Shown piece by piece: positions 15,671 through 23,955 of a stretch of 27,792 bases of DNA. The notes below the pieces were generated by a model that was not told the DNA's origin, did no database searches, and saw nothing but the letters and a program-made list of their open reading frames with translations. Location: positions 1 through 27,792 of the forward strand of contig CAKUNS010000024.1 in the NCBI GenBank assembly GCA_934668515.1. The letters run 5' to 3'. The first letter of the stretch is position 1; every line of letters begins with the position of its first letter. The translations under genes and the position numbers were made by a program. Source of the stretch: an uncultured Eggerthellaceae bacterium. Its GTDB lineage: Bacteria; Actinomycetota; Coriobacteriia; Coriobacteriales; Eggerthellaceae.

Positions 15671-16501
15671 TTAAGAAATCCGCGAAATATGGGCCTCACC
15701 CGACGAGACGAAAACAAAAGAGCCCGCATGGTCTTGAAGGACAAGCCTCCCATCATCGGCAACGCCCTGCACCACGCCTGAAGACAACGGCGCGCCGTCA
15801 ACGGCAACGATCTCGACCCGCGAGCCAAGCATGGTCATGCACGAACGGAAAGAATCGACGCAGCCGGCGAAGCCATTGCTCTCCCACATGCGATAATAGC
15901 GCTCAAACGAGGAAACCAACGAATCACGCACGCGGATAAGCAGATCGCGCTGCGCATCGTCTAAGGAATCAACTTGGAGCTTACGATTGACGCCGGGGAC
16001 GAAATCAGCCACGTACGCTGGAACGTTCTTCCCCGAAACAGACATCGACCCGAACGGCTCGAACACGTTGATGCCTATCCCGATGCACAGCGCACCGCGA
16101 ACGAGTTCCGACGAAATACCGCAGAGTTTGCCGCTGTCGCACACCACGTCATTCGGCCATTTAACTTCAACCGCGTCTTCAATACCTAGGCGATCATCAC
16201 CCATCGAGCCGTCAACAGTCGCGCAACACGACTTCACCGCATCGACGATCGCGTCACGCACAGCCAAGGCAACAACCAGGGCAATCGTCGAGATTTGCTC
16301 GACGGGAACATCGGGACGAAGCAAGAACGAAGCGTAAAGGCCACCATAGGGGCTAACCCATGTGCGGCCTTGTCTTCCATAACCAGCTGTCTGTTTGAAT
16401 GCACAATGGACCAGCCCCTCGGGCTGGCCCTGCTTGATGGCGTCCTTGATCAGGTCGTTCGTGGTTGGAACGGAATCGTGCTGAACAATACGGAACGCCA
16501 T
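15671..16501 (-). CDS. birA: Biotin-[acetyl-CoA-carboxylase] ligase, monofunctional
   Basis: A 276-residue ligase that joins biotin through biotinyl-AMP to carboxylase carrier proteins. Motifs are GYGRQGRTW (40-48), VKWPNDVV (113-120), KLCGIS (125-130) and GIGINV (141-146). The protein begins directly with the catalytic domain and has no N-terminal helix-turn-helix, so it cannot repress biotin genes as E. coli BirA does. A Cys-Asp-Gly-rich insertion (about 91-110) precedes the KWPND strand. The ATG has GGGAGG six bases upstream. It follows the folP-folK gene by 22 bases and is the last gene of the long minus-strand run. Confidence 0.93.
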   Translation of the reverse strand: MAFRIVQHDSVPTTNDLIKDAIKQGQPEGLVHCAFKQTAGYGRQGRTWVSPYGGLYASFLLRPDVPVEQISTIALVVALAVRDAIVDAVKSCCATVDGSMGDDRLGIEDAVEVKWPNDVVCDSGKLCGISSELVRGALCIGIGINVFEPFGSMSVSGKNVPAYVADFVPGVNRKLQVDSLDDAQRDLLIRVRDSLVSSFERYYRMWESNGFAGCVDSFRSCMTMLGSRVEIVAVDGAPLSSGVVQGVADDGRLVLQDHAGSFVFVSSGEAHISRIS

Positions 16502-16523
16502 GGCAAACCTCCCTTGCCGATAG

Positions 16524-17846
16524 TTAGAACTGCGGGTTCGGGATAAGCGTGGCCTTGCCGTACTTCACGCCGTCAAACGAAAGCGGAGTGTCGTCGGCGA
16601 ACACGTAGCCGGGGCGGATCTCAGCAAGGGGCTTCACCACGAAGTCACGCTCAAGCGCGCGGGGGTGCGGCAGCGTGAGGATATCGTTGTCCACGATGTA
16701 GAGCTGATAGTCGACGATGTCGATGTCGCAGGTACGCGGGCCGTTGGGAACCTCACGTACGCGACCCAGGCTGTTCTCAATGGAATGCAGGTACTTCAGC
16801 AGCTCTTTAGGCGGCACACCGGTGCGAACCAGCACAACAGCGTTCACGAAAACGTCCTGATCTTCCAGATAAGCAGGCTCGCTTTCATAGAAGCTGGAAA
16901 TGTCGATGATCTGAGTGTCGGGCACGCTGCACAGATCGGTGATGACATGGTTCAGGATGGCGATCTTTCCCGCCTGCTCCTCGCCCTCGTTCGCGACAAG
17001 CGGCACATTGCTGCCAAGCGAAAGAACGCAGAAGGGGCGCAGGCCTTTCAAAACCTCGACGGTAAGCGGCACGTTGTGCGTACGGATGACACTGGCGCCA
17101 AGCTCGCAAGCCATGAGAGCCTCTTCGGCCGAAGCCTGATCGCGATCGGCCGGAATATCGATGCCATATGCCGCTCCGATGTAGCTCTTACGCGAAACGG
17201 CAACCATAACGGGGTAACCAAGACGTGCGAACTCCTGGAAATTGCGCACCATCTCAAGCGTCTGGCTTGCCGTCTTGCCGAAGCCGGGACCCGGATCGAC
17301 GCAGATGCGATCGTGAGCGATGCCGCGTTCCTCAAGCTGAGCGGCACGGTCGCGAAGGTACTCGCGCACGTCGACGACCACGTCGTTGTAGGTGGTGTCG
17401 TTCTGCATGGTACCAGGCTCGCCCTTCATGTGCATGACGACCAAGCCGCAATCGCTTTGAGCGACGACATCGACCATGGCGGGGTCGCGGAAGCCCGAGA
17501 CGTCGTTTACGATGCTGGCGCCCGCCTCGAGAGCAGCGCGCGCAACTTCGGAATGACGCGTGTCGATGCTGACGCAAATGCCAGCCTCGGACAGAGCGCG
17601 CACGACATCCTGCGTGCGAGCGATCTCTTCCTGAACCGTCACCTCGGCAGAGCCAGGGCGCGTGGACTCGCCGCCCACATCAATGATGACCGCACCGTCG
17701 GCGATCATCTGCTTGCCAGCGGCAACGGCCTCGTCGACGTTAGAGAAGCGGCCGCCATCCGAGAATGAATCGGGCGTAACGTTAAGGATGCCCATGATAA
17801 TGGGCATCCTGTCATCGAATTGGAAACCGGAACAACGCCAAAGCAT
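16524..17846 (-). CDS. Dihydropteroate synthase - HPPK bifunctional fusion (FolP-FolK order)
   Basis: A 440-residue protein covering two successive folate steps. Residues 1 to about 269 are dihydropteroate synthase: LNVTPDSFSDGG, IIDVGGESTRPG, CVSIDT, NDVSGF, DPGPGFGK, SRKSYIG and RTHNV. Residues from about 272 to 440 are hydroxymethyldihydropterin pyrophosphokinase: VLSLGSNVPL, QDVFVNAVV, GRVREVPNGPRTCDIDIVDY with metal ligands Asp374 and Asp376, and LPHPRALERDFV. There is practically no linker. The usual bacterial arrangement is two separate genes, and eukaryotic fusions have the reverse domain order. The ATG lies three bases after the ftsH stop; AAAGG sits about 11 bases upstream. Confidence 0.95.
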   Translation of the reverse strand: MLWRCSGFQFDDRMPIIMGILNVTPDSFSDGGRFSNVDEAVAAGKQMIADGAVIIDVGGESTRPGSAEVTVQEEIARTQDVVRALSEAGICVSIDTRHSEVARAALEAGASIVNDVSGFRDPAMVDVVAQSDCGLVVMHMKGEPGTMQNDTTYNDVVVDVREYLRDRAAQLEERGIAHDRICVDPGPGFGKTASQTLEMVRNFQEFARLGYPVMVAVSRKSYIGAAYGIDIPADRDQASAEEALMACELGASVIRTHNVPLTVEVLKGLRPFCVLSLGSNVPLVANEGEEQAGKIAILNHVITDLCSVPDTQIIDISSFYESEPAYLEDQDVFVNAVVLVRTGVPPKELLKYLHSIENSLGRVREVPNGPRTCDIDIVDYQLYIVDNDILTLPHPRALERDFVVKPLAEIRPGYVFADDTPLSFDGVKYGKATLIPNPQF

Positions 17847-17849
17847 TAT

Positions 17850-20144
17850 TTAGTTGTCCTTTCCTGGACGATCTTCAACATCGGTTGGGTTGGCTGCAGG
17901 GGCCTGCGGCGCAACGGGGGCCTGCGGCACGAAGCCTGGGTCGTTCTTCGCCATATCGGCATCGGCCGAAGCGTCAGCTGCAGGTGTGCTAACCGAAACA
18001 GCCTGTGTGACAGGCTGGACTTCCGCGGAAGCCACAGGAGCTGCAGGGGTCTCGGGAACCTCGGACAGGTTCGTGGCAGCGGCGTCGCGGGCACGTGCCT
18101 CGGCCTCTTCACGCTCATGCATGGCGATGATCTCGTCCTCGTGGGCAAGGTAGTCATCCCAGGTGTTGTTAAGAAGCGCCTGGCAAGCCTCGCCATCGAC
18201 GGTCTCGCGCTCAAGAAGGACGTTGGCCATGAGGTTCATCTGGTCGGCGTGCGAGCTAAGGATCTCGTAAGCACGGTCGTGAGCCTCGCGCATAAGACGT
18301 GCGACCTCGTCGTCGATACGGCGTGCCGTTGCCTCGGAGTAGTCCTGCGTGTTGCCGTAGTCGCGACCAAGGAACACCTCATGGTTGGGCTGACCGAACA
18401 CCTGAGCGCCAAGCTCTTTGCTCATGCCGTACTGAGTAACGATGGCACGGGCGATCTTAGTTGCACGCTCCAGGTCGTTGGATGCGCCGGTGGTGATGTC
18501 CTGACGGTAGATCTCCTCGGCCACGCGACCGCCCATGAAGACAGCCATCTGGTCGAGCATTTCCTTGTAGCTGCTGAGCATCTTGTCCTCGTCGGGGATG
18601 GACAAGGTGTAGCCAAGCGCACGTCCGCGGCTGATGATGCTGATCTTATGCACCGGATCGGCATGCTCAAGCAAGTGGCCGACCAGGGCATGACCACTTT
18701 CGTGGTAAGCGATGGTCTTCTTGGTGTCGGCGTTCATGACACGGCCCTTCTTTTCGGGACCGGCGATGACGCGCTCCATGGACTCGGTGACCTCACGCAT
18801 GGTGATGATCTTCTTGCCGCGACGTGCGGTAAGAAGGGCACTTTCGTTCATGAGGTTCATCAGGTCGGCACCCGTGAAGCCCGGGGTGAGCTGAGCGATC
18901 TTCTGAAGGTCGACGTCGGAACCGCACGGCTTGTCGGCGGCATGAACCTGAAGGATGCACTCGCGGCCCTTGACATCGGGCGCGTCGACGGTGATTTGGC
19001 GGTCGAAGCGGCCCGGGCGAAGCAGAGCCGGGTCAAGGATGTCGACACGGTTGGTTGCGGCGATAAGCACGACAGAGTCGTTCTTCTCGAAGCCGTCCAT
19101 CTCGACGAGCAACTGGTTCAGCGTTTGCTCGCGCTCGTCGTGACCGCCGCCCAAGCCGGCACCGCGCTGGCGGCCGACGGCGTCGATCTCATCGATGAAG
19201 ATGATGGAAGGCGAAGCTTCCTTTGCCTGAGCGAACAGGTCGCGAACGCGGCTTGCGCCGACACCGACGAACATCTCGACGAAGTCGGAACCGGAAATGC
19301 TGAAGAACGGCACACCCGCCTCGCCTGCAACGGCGCGCGCGAGCAGCGTCTTACCGGTGCCCGGAGGGCCAACCAGAAGGCAGCCACGCGGGATCTTAGC
19401 ACCCAAAGACTGGTACTTCTGGGGGTTGGCAAGGAAATCCTTGATCTCCTGCATTTCCTCGACAGCCTCGTCGACACCGGCGACGTCGGCGAACTTGACG
19501 TCGGGGCGCTCTTCAACTGCCTTTTTGGCCTTGGTCTTGCCGAAGCCCATCTGCTGGTTGTTGGCGCGCTGCATCTGCGTGAAGAAGAAGTACAGCAATG
19601 CGCCGATGATCAGAATGGGAAGGATGGTGCCAAGAACCTCGGTCCACTGCGACGGCAGCTTGACCTGGTAGGAGGTCTGCGGGTGCTTCGCGACGAGCTG
19701 AGCAAGCGATTCCTGACCCACATAGGTGGTGGTGTAGTTGTGCAGCTCGCCCAAGTTCGCCCCATCAAGCGATGAGGTGGCGATGCCCGTGAGGCCGCGC
19801 CCTGCATCGGACTTGTACTGCGAGACAGCGGCGTTCATGGTGTTGAATGCGCTGTTGAACGCATTGAGCGCCGCAGAACCCGCCGTTGCCGCAGGGTAAT
19901 ACGTGCCCGTGACCGTGTAGCTGCCGGCGTCGTAGACAACCGACTCGACGCGATCTTGCTCGACCGCCTGCAGGAACTCGGACGTGATAAGCGTGTCAGT
20001 GGTGCGCTGATCGGCGCCGTTGGTCATAAGACCTTGGTACTGGTTGCCCACCAGCACGGCCACGATCAGGAACACGGCAACCGCGATGATTGCTGTGCGC
20101 CCGCTGGTTTCGTTGTTGTTCTTCTTGTTTCGCTGTGGAGCCAT
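17850..20144 (-). CDS. ftsH: ATP-dependent zinc metalloprotease FtsH
   Basis: A 764-residue membrane-anchored AAA+ protease that removes damaged or short-lived membrane and cytosolic proteins. Helix 1 is about 17-34 and helix 2 about 172-190. The AAA domain has GPPGTGKT (259-266), IIFIDEID (314-321) and the arginine-finger region LLRPGRFDRQ. The zinc motif is HESGH (481-485). The region between the two helices is about 135 residues, longer than the roughly 70 of E. coli FtsH. The last 75 or so residues form an Ala-Pro-Val-Asp-rich, probably disordered tail. The ATG overlaps the hpt stop by one base (TAATG), and folP-folK follows after three bases. Confidence 0.97.
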   Translation of the reverse strand: MAPQRNKKNNNETSGRTAIIAVAVFLIVAVLVGNQYQGLMTNGADQRTTDTLITSEFLQAVEQDRVESVVYDAGSYTVTGTYYPAATAGSAALNAFNSAFNTMNAAVSQYKSDAGRGLTGIATSSLDGANLGELHNYTTTYVGQESLAQLVAKHPQTSYQVKLPSQWTEVLGTILPILIIGALLYFFFTQMQRANNQQMGFGKTKAKKAVEERPDVKFADVAGVDEAVEEMQEIKDFLANPQKYQSLGAKIPRGCLLVGPPGTGKTLLARAVAGEAGVPFFSISGSDFVEMFVGVGASRVRDLFAQAKEASPSIIFIDEIDAVGRQRGAGLGGGHDEREQTLNQLLVEMDGFEKNDSVVLIAATNRVDILDPALLRPGRFDRQITVDAPDVKGRECILQVHAADKPCGSDVDLQKIAQLTPGFTGADLMNLMNESALLTARRGKKIITMREVTESMERVIAGPEKKGRVMNADTKKTIAYHESGHALVGHLLEHADPVHKISIISRGRALGYTLSIPDEDKMLSSYKEMLDQMAVFMGGRVAEEIYRQDITTGASNDLERATKIARAIVTQYGMSKELGAQVFGQPNHEVFLGRDYGNTQDYSEATARRIDDEVARLMREAHDRAYEILSSHADQMNLMANVLLERETVDGEACQALLNNTWDDYLAHEDEIIAMHEREEAEARARDAAATNLSEVPETPAAPVASAEVQPVTQAVSVSTPAADASADADMAKNDPGFVPQAPVAPQAPAANPTDVEDRPGKDN

Positions 20145-20695
20145 TAACGGTAAACCTCAGGTTTCAAAACGCCGATGTACGGAAGGTTGCGGTAGCGCTC
20201 GGAATAATCGAGGCCGTAGCCGACGATGAACTGGTCGGGGCACTCGAAGCCGACGTACTTGCAGTTGATCTTGGCCTGCTGGCGCGTGAGCTTGCGCAGA
20301 AGGGTGACCACCTCGATGGAGGCGGGCTGGCGCGACTGCAGGTTGCGCAGCAGGTAGCTAAGGGTAAGGCCGGAGTCCAGAATGTCCTCGGCGATGATGA
20401 CGTGCTTGCCGCGGATATTTGAGGAAAGGTCCTTGACGATTTTCACCTCGCCGGAGCTTTTCACGCCGTTGCCGTAAGACGACACCGCCATGAAGTCCAT
20501 CTCCAGGGGAACCTTGATCTCACGCGCAAGGTCGGCCATGAAGATTGCCGCACCACGCAGGACGCTGAGCAGGACGATTCCCTCACCGCGTTCAGCAACG
20601 TCGGCGTATTCCTCGGTAAGCGCCGCGCCGATTTCGGCAACACGCTGGCGAACCTGATCTTCGGTGTACAGAACTTCGCTGATATCTGGATGCAC
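20144..20695 (-). CDS. hpt: Hypoxanthine phosphoribosyltransferase
   Basis: A 183-residue purine salvage enzyme that makes IMP or GMP from hypoxanthine or guanine and PRPP. The PRPP motif is IIAEDILDSGLTL; VLLSVLRGAAIF and the C-terminal VGYGLDYSERYRNLPYIGVL fit the family. I chose the GTG at 20695 because it has AAAGGGGA just upstream, gives the usual family length, and starts at the conserved HPDISEVLYTEDQ. An ATG at 20734 with GAGGTG upstream is a real alternative and adds 13 residues. The stop overlaps the ftsH start. Confidence 0.92.
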   Translation of the reverse strand: MHPDISEVLYTEDQVRQRVAEIGAALTEEYADVAERGEGIVLLSVLRGAAIFMADLAREIKVPLEMDFMAVSSYGNGVKSSGEVKIVKDLSSNIRGKHVIIAEDILDSGLTLSYLLRNLQSRQPASIEVVTLLRKLTRQQAKINCKYVGFECPDQFIVGYGLDYSERYRNLPYIGVLKPEVYR

Positions 20696-20749
20696 GATAT
20701 CCCCTTTTGCTTGAGGTTGGCGCCCATTGAGCATGGTGCACCTCGCCTA

Positions 20750-20755
20750 TTAATA
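20750..20755 (-). promoter_or_regulatory. Possible -10 box before hpt
   Basis: The minus strand reads TATTAA. A start about seven bases downstream would leave only a very short leader for the ATG at 20734 but a normal one for the GTG at 20695. The -35 is poor. Confidence 0.3.
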
Positions 20756-20864
20756 CAAGCTAACAGTGTACCATTGGGGATTTTTATGGCGAGTCACAAA
20801 TGCGTAACGTCAGAACTCGAGCAAAATGGGTGGCGATTCGGCTAGATCGACGGGCGCCGTTGCC

Positions 20865-21569
20865 CTATTTCGCGGCCGCAATATCCGGGAACTCCGCCAG
20901 AAGGCGCTCGATGGGAAGGCCGATGACGGTGGAAATGGACCCGTTAACGCGCTCGACCAACGCCGCACCCTCGCCCTGAATGGCATAGGCGCCGGCCTTG
21001 TCGTACGACTCACCCTTCTTCAGATACTCCGAAATCTCCTGATCGGAAAGATCTTTGAACGTAACGTGCGCAGTGTCCACGAACGTGCGGTAGCCAAGCG
21101 AAACGTCCTCTTCAGTGGGAGCATGAACCAGCCATACCGACACCGCGGTATGAACCTGGTGCGTGTCGCCCGAAAGCGTGCGCAGCATATGCGTTCCCTC
21201 GGAAGCGTTATGAGGCTTGCCGAAGATGGTGCCATTGTGGACGACCATGGTGTCGGCGCCCAATACGATGATCGAGCCGACGAAACCGGGCGTTCCCAGG
21301 ATCTCCTGCACAACCGCACCGGCCTTGCGCTCGGCAAGCTTCTTCGCAGCCTCGGTGGGCTGAGCAATGTCGTCGGGTTCGAGCGACTCGTCAACCTCGG
21401 CAGCATGCACCGTGAACTTAACGCCAGCATCTTCAAGCAGCTGCTTCCTGCGCGGCGAGTTACTGGCCAAAATGATATCGAAGGCGATGGACTCCTCGGC
21501 AGCACCCTCGCCTGCCTGCTCAGAGGCCTGATCGTCCTGCTGCTGCATCTGCTCGTTGTCTTCCTGCAT
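20865..21569 (-). CDS. Maf-family nucleoside triphosphate pyrophosphatase
   Basis: A 234-residue protein whose core begins near residue 30 with FDIILASNSPRRKQLLEDAG, the Maf signature; GADTMVV and the KPHNASEG stretch follow, and GYRTFVDTAHVTFKDLSD and SYDKAGAYAIQGEGAALVER close the fold. Maf proteins hydrolyse non-canonical or canonical nucleotides to monophosphates and are linked to housecleaning or septum control. The N-terminal 25-30 residues are rich in Gln, Glu and Asp and have no counterpart in ordinary Maf. The ATG at 21569 has GAGGG ten bases upstream; one eight codons earlier (21593) lacks a good site. Confidence 0.9.
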   Translation of the reverse strand: MQEDNEQMQQQDDQASEQAGEGAAEESIAFDIILASNSPRRKQLLEDAGVKFTVHAAEVDESLEPDDIAQPTEAAKKLAERKAGAVVQEILGTPGFVGSIIVLGADTMVVHNGTIFGKPHNASEGTHMLRTLSGDTHQVHTAVSVWLVHAPTEEDVSLGYRTFVDTAHVTFKDLSDQEISEYLKKGESYDKAGAYAIQGEGAALVERVNGSISTVIGLPIERLLAEFPDIAAAK

Positions 21570-21636
21570 GATCGGCAAACCCTCACTAGTCATGTTCGAA
21601 ATCTCGTTTGGTTCAGGCGGATTCTACCGCAAAAGC

Positions 21637-21650
21637 GCGCGCATGCGCGC
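21637..21650 (-). terminator. GC-rich palindrome after tilS
   Basis: A perfect 14-base palindrome centred on GCATGC is followed on the minus strand by GCTTTTGCGG, just past the tilS stop. With no loop and only four T it is a weak terminator candidate. Confidence 0.35.
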
Positions 21651-21657
21651 AGGCTAT

Positions 21658-22791
21658 CTACAAGCGTTTGCGACGGGCACGGAAAACGGCCATGGGCTCG
21701 ATGCGCACGCCCTGCTTGTTGGCGGAAACAGCCAAGTCGCCCTGGATGTTGGCAACGTAGCCGCCCTTGATGCCAGTTGTGGCCTTACCATCGCCCGCAA
21801 CCTCGGTTTCGACCGCGCCTAAAACCGCCTCGACGGACGAGCCCTCTATGCGAGCCTCGGCTCCCAAGATCAAACCCAGCACGCGCGTGACCAGACGGCG
21901 CTGGATCGGGCACGGCTCATGGGCAAACACGGGCAGCACAAGGCAACCGTCAACATAATCGGGATCGGCACCGGGGCGCACACTCTCCCACTTCACCGTC
22001 GACATCATCAGCTGATCGACGTACGACTCAAGCATCTCATCCTCGTCGGCGATCAGGTTCATGGTATGCGTCAAAGTCTGCAGGAGCTTGGGGTTGCGCT
22101 CCTTGGCGTCCGGCACAATCTCGGCGCGAACGAACGCGCGGAAGCGGTCGGTATGTTCGTTGGTGGCGTCATCGCGCCAGAGAGCGCCCTGGCCGTCGCG
22201 TATAACAAGCCGATTCGAATCGGCGCGTTCTTGCAAATAGTCGCGCAAGTCCTGTCGGCCGACCTCAAGAAGCGGGCGCGCCACCTGGCCGTTCAGGTAA
22301 CGCATAGCGCGGAAGCCGCCCGGGCCCGTGCCCACGATCGAACGCATGTAGAAGTTCTCGACACGGTCGTCGGCAGTGTGCGCCGTGAAAATGCGCCCCT
22401 CGGAAACGGGCGCACCCACGTGGCGGCACAGGCTGACCAGCGCATCGTGCGCTGCGGCATAGCGCTCACGACGCGCAACGGCCTCGATGTTGCCGCCTTC
22501 AGTAGCGGCAATGTCCGATACGTTGATCTCGCATGCGAACAGAGGGATCCCCAGCGCATCGGCAAGCTGAGCCGTGAACAGGGCATCGTCGTCGGCGTCG
22601 GCGCCACGCAGCTTATGGTTAACGTGAAGCATGGCAACAGGGCCGATGCCCCCCGCTCGAACAAGCTCGGCGGCGATGTACGCCAATGCGGTTGAGTCGG
22701 AGCCGCCCGAAACCATTAACAGCACCGGGGTCTCGCCGGTTGCAAGCCCGCGCGCGGCGATGACCTCGCGTGCGCTGGAAAGAACGTCCAT
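21658..22791 (-). CDS. tilS: tRNA(Ile)-lysidine synthase
   Basis: A 377-residue enzyme that converts C34 of the CAU anticodon of one isoleucine tRNA to lysidine so that it reads AUA. The PP-loop SGGSDS is at 28-33, followed by HVNHKLRGADADDDALF, FTAHTADDRVENFYMR and RPLL. The C-terminal part is divergent, as is common in this family. The ATG has AGGAAGCAGG immediately upstream, and the gene begins nine bases after the S66 peptidase gene ends. Position upstream of hpt and ftsH matches the widespread tilS-hpt-ftsH order, here with maf inserted. Confidence 0.95.
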   Translation of the reverse strand: MDVLSSAREVIAARGLATGETPVLLMVSGGSDSTALAYIAAELVRAGGIGPVAMLHVNHKLRGADADDDALFTAQLADALGIPLFACEINVSDIAATEGGNIEAVARRERYAAAHDALVSLCRHVGAPVSEGRIFTAHTADDRVENFYMRSIVGTGPGGFRAMRYLNGQVARPLLEVGRQDLRDYLQERADSNRLVIRDGQGALWRDDATNEHTDRFRAFVRAEIVPDAKERNPKLLQTLTHTMNLIADEDEMLESYVDQLMMSTVKWESVRPGADPDYVDGCLVLPVFAHEPCPIQRRLVTRVLGLILGAEARIEGSSVEAVLGAVETEVAGDGKATTGIKGGYVANIQGDLAVSANKQGVRIEPMAVFRARRKRL

Positions 22792-22800
22792 ACCTGCTTC

Positions 22801-23874
22801 CTATCTTAGAATCTGTTCGATCGAAATATCGTTGCCCATGCACGTGACCTTCGCGAAACTTCCGCAGATCAACGGCATCGACGGGGGAATATGCCCGATA
22901 TCGGCATCCATGATGATGGGCACGTGATACTTCTCCAGAATACCGCACACAGCCTGATACGCGTCCAAGCCCAAGAACGGCTCGGCACCGCAGAGCGGGC
23001 GGCCCAGCACGAAACCGCGCACCTTGTCGAACCAGCCGGCGTTCTCCATTTGCCAAAGCGCGCGACGAATGGACATGGGGTTCAAATCGCACGATTCCAA
23101 AAACCAGATGACGCCATCGTCGGCATAGCGCTCGTTGAATGCCTTCACTTGGTCGAACCGCGTTCCCACCAACATGGCGAGAATGTCCATGCAGCCGCCC
23201 AGCAAGCGGCCCTCCATGTACGCGGCGCCATCGCCGATGCGCAACTCGCCGTTCGAAAGCACGCGCCTCAGCGAAAGCGCAGTGCAATTGTAGGGCGCCA
23301 AAGGATGCTCGGCATCCTTCAACCCCTCAACCTCGTGACGCGGATAGCTGTTCGCAACGATGTGAGGAATGCCCCCTTCATCCAAGAAAGCACTGCTGCC
23401 GGAAAGCGTGCCAAGCGCGTCTTCGACGCACGTATGCCACGGCTCCATGCCAAACGTCGAGGCGCAGGGGCCGTACACCGAGGCGACGTCGCACAGCGTG
23501 GTTAACGTGAACGTGAGGTTCGTGTTGTCGGAGTAGCCCTCGAACCACTTGGGCTTCGCCGCGCGCACGGCATCGAGGTCGACGTTGGCAAGTGTTTCGC
23601 ACGCAAGCTCGCCGCCTCCGCACGCGATAAGCGCGGCGGTGTCGTCGGCACAGTACATCTCGGTGAACTCGCGCCCGCAGCTTTCCGGCGTGGAGCTAAT
23701 GCCAATGCCGTCGCCCGCATATGCGTTGGGGCCTGGCTTCACTTCGTAACCGCGCCCCGAAAGCACTTCAAGAGCATGGTCGAACGCGGTTCGATAGGGC
23801 TCGATGTTCGCGCCGAACGATGGCGCAGGAAACCCGATGGTCTCGCCCTGCGCGATGAGTTCCGGATACCTCAC
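22801..23874 (-). CDS. S66-family peptidase (LD-carboxypeptidase or microcin C immunity-like)
   Basis: A 357-residue serine peptidase of family S66. The catalytic triad is visible: Ser115 in FEGYSDNTNL, Glu260 in IWFLESCDLNP and His328 in DADIGHIPP. GRLLGGCMDIL (222-232) is also typical. Members either trim tetrapeptides of recycled peptidoglycan (LdcA) or cleave imported aminoacyl-nucleotide antibiotics (MccF); sequence alone does not decide here. No signal peptide is seen, so it is cytoplasmic. The start is a GTG with GTGAGG five bases upstream. A possible promoter lies 62 bases upstream, and tilS follows at nine bases. Confidence 0.9.
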   Translation of the reverse strand: MRYPELIAQGETIGFPAPSFGANIEPYRTAFDHALEVLSGRGYEVKPGPNAYAGDGIGISSTPESCGREFTEMYCADDTAALIACGGGELACETLANVDLDAVRAAKPKWFEGYSDNTNLTFTLTTLCDVASVYGPCASTFGMEPWHTCVEDALGTLSGSSAFLDEGGIPHIVANSYPRHEVEGLKDAEHPLAPYNCTALSLRRVLSNGELRIGDGAAYMEGRLLGGCMDILAMLVGTRFDQVKAFNERYADDGVIWFLESCDLNPMSIRRALWQMENAGWFDKVRGFVLGRPLCGAEPFLGLDAYQAVCGILEKYHVPIIMDADIGHIPPSMPLICGSFAKVTCMGNDISIEQILR

Positions 23875-23935
23875 GTTTGCCTCACTTCCCCAGCCCCTCT
23901 GAGCCGTCGTCTCCTGAAGGCAGTCGATTCAAATA

Positions 23936-23941
23936 AGTATA
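23936..23941 (-). promoter_or_regulatory. Candidate -10 box before the S66 peptidase gene
   Basis: The minus strand reads TATACT about 65 bases before the GTG start. No good -35 is present at 17 bases; a TGACGTCA palindrome (23951-23958) overlaps the upstream gene's stop. Confidence 0.4.
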
Positions 23942-23955
23942 CAGGCGAGATGACG

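Noticed and set aside
17820..19775. A 651-codon open frame on the plus strand opposite ftsH
   Set aside because: It is antisense to a clear FtsH gene; its protein has no domain pattern. Long stop-free antisense frames arise from the codon bias of the real gene.
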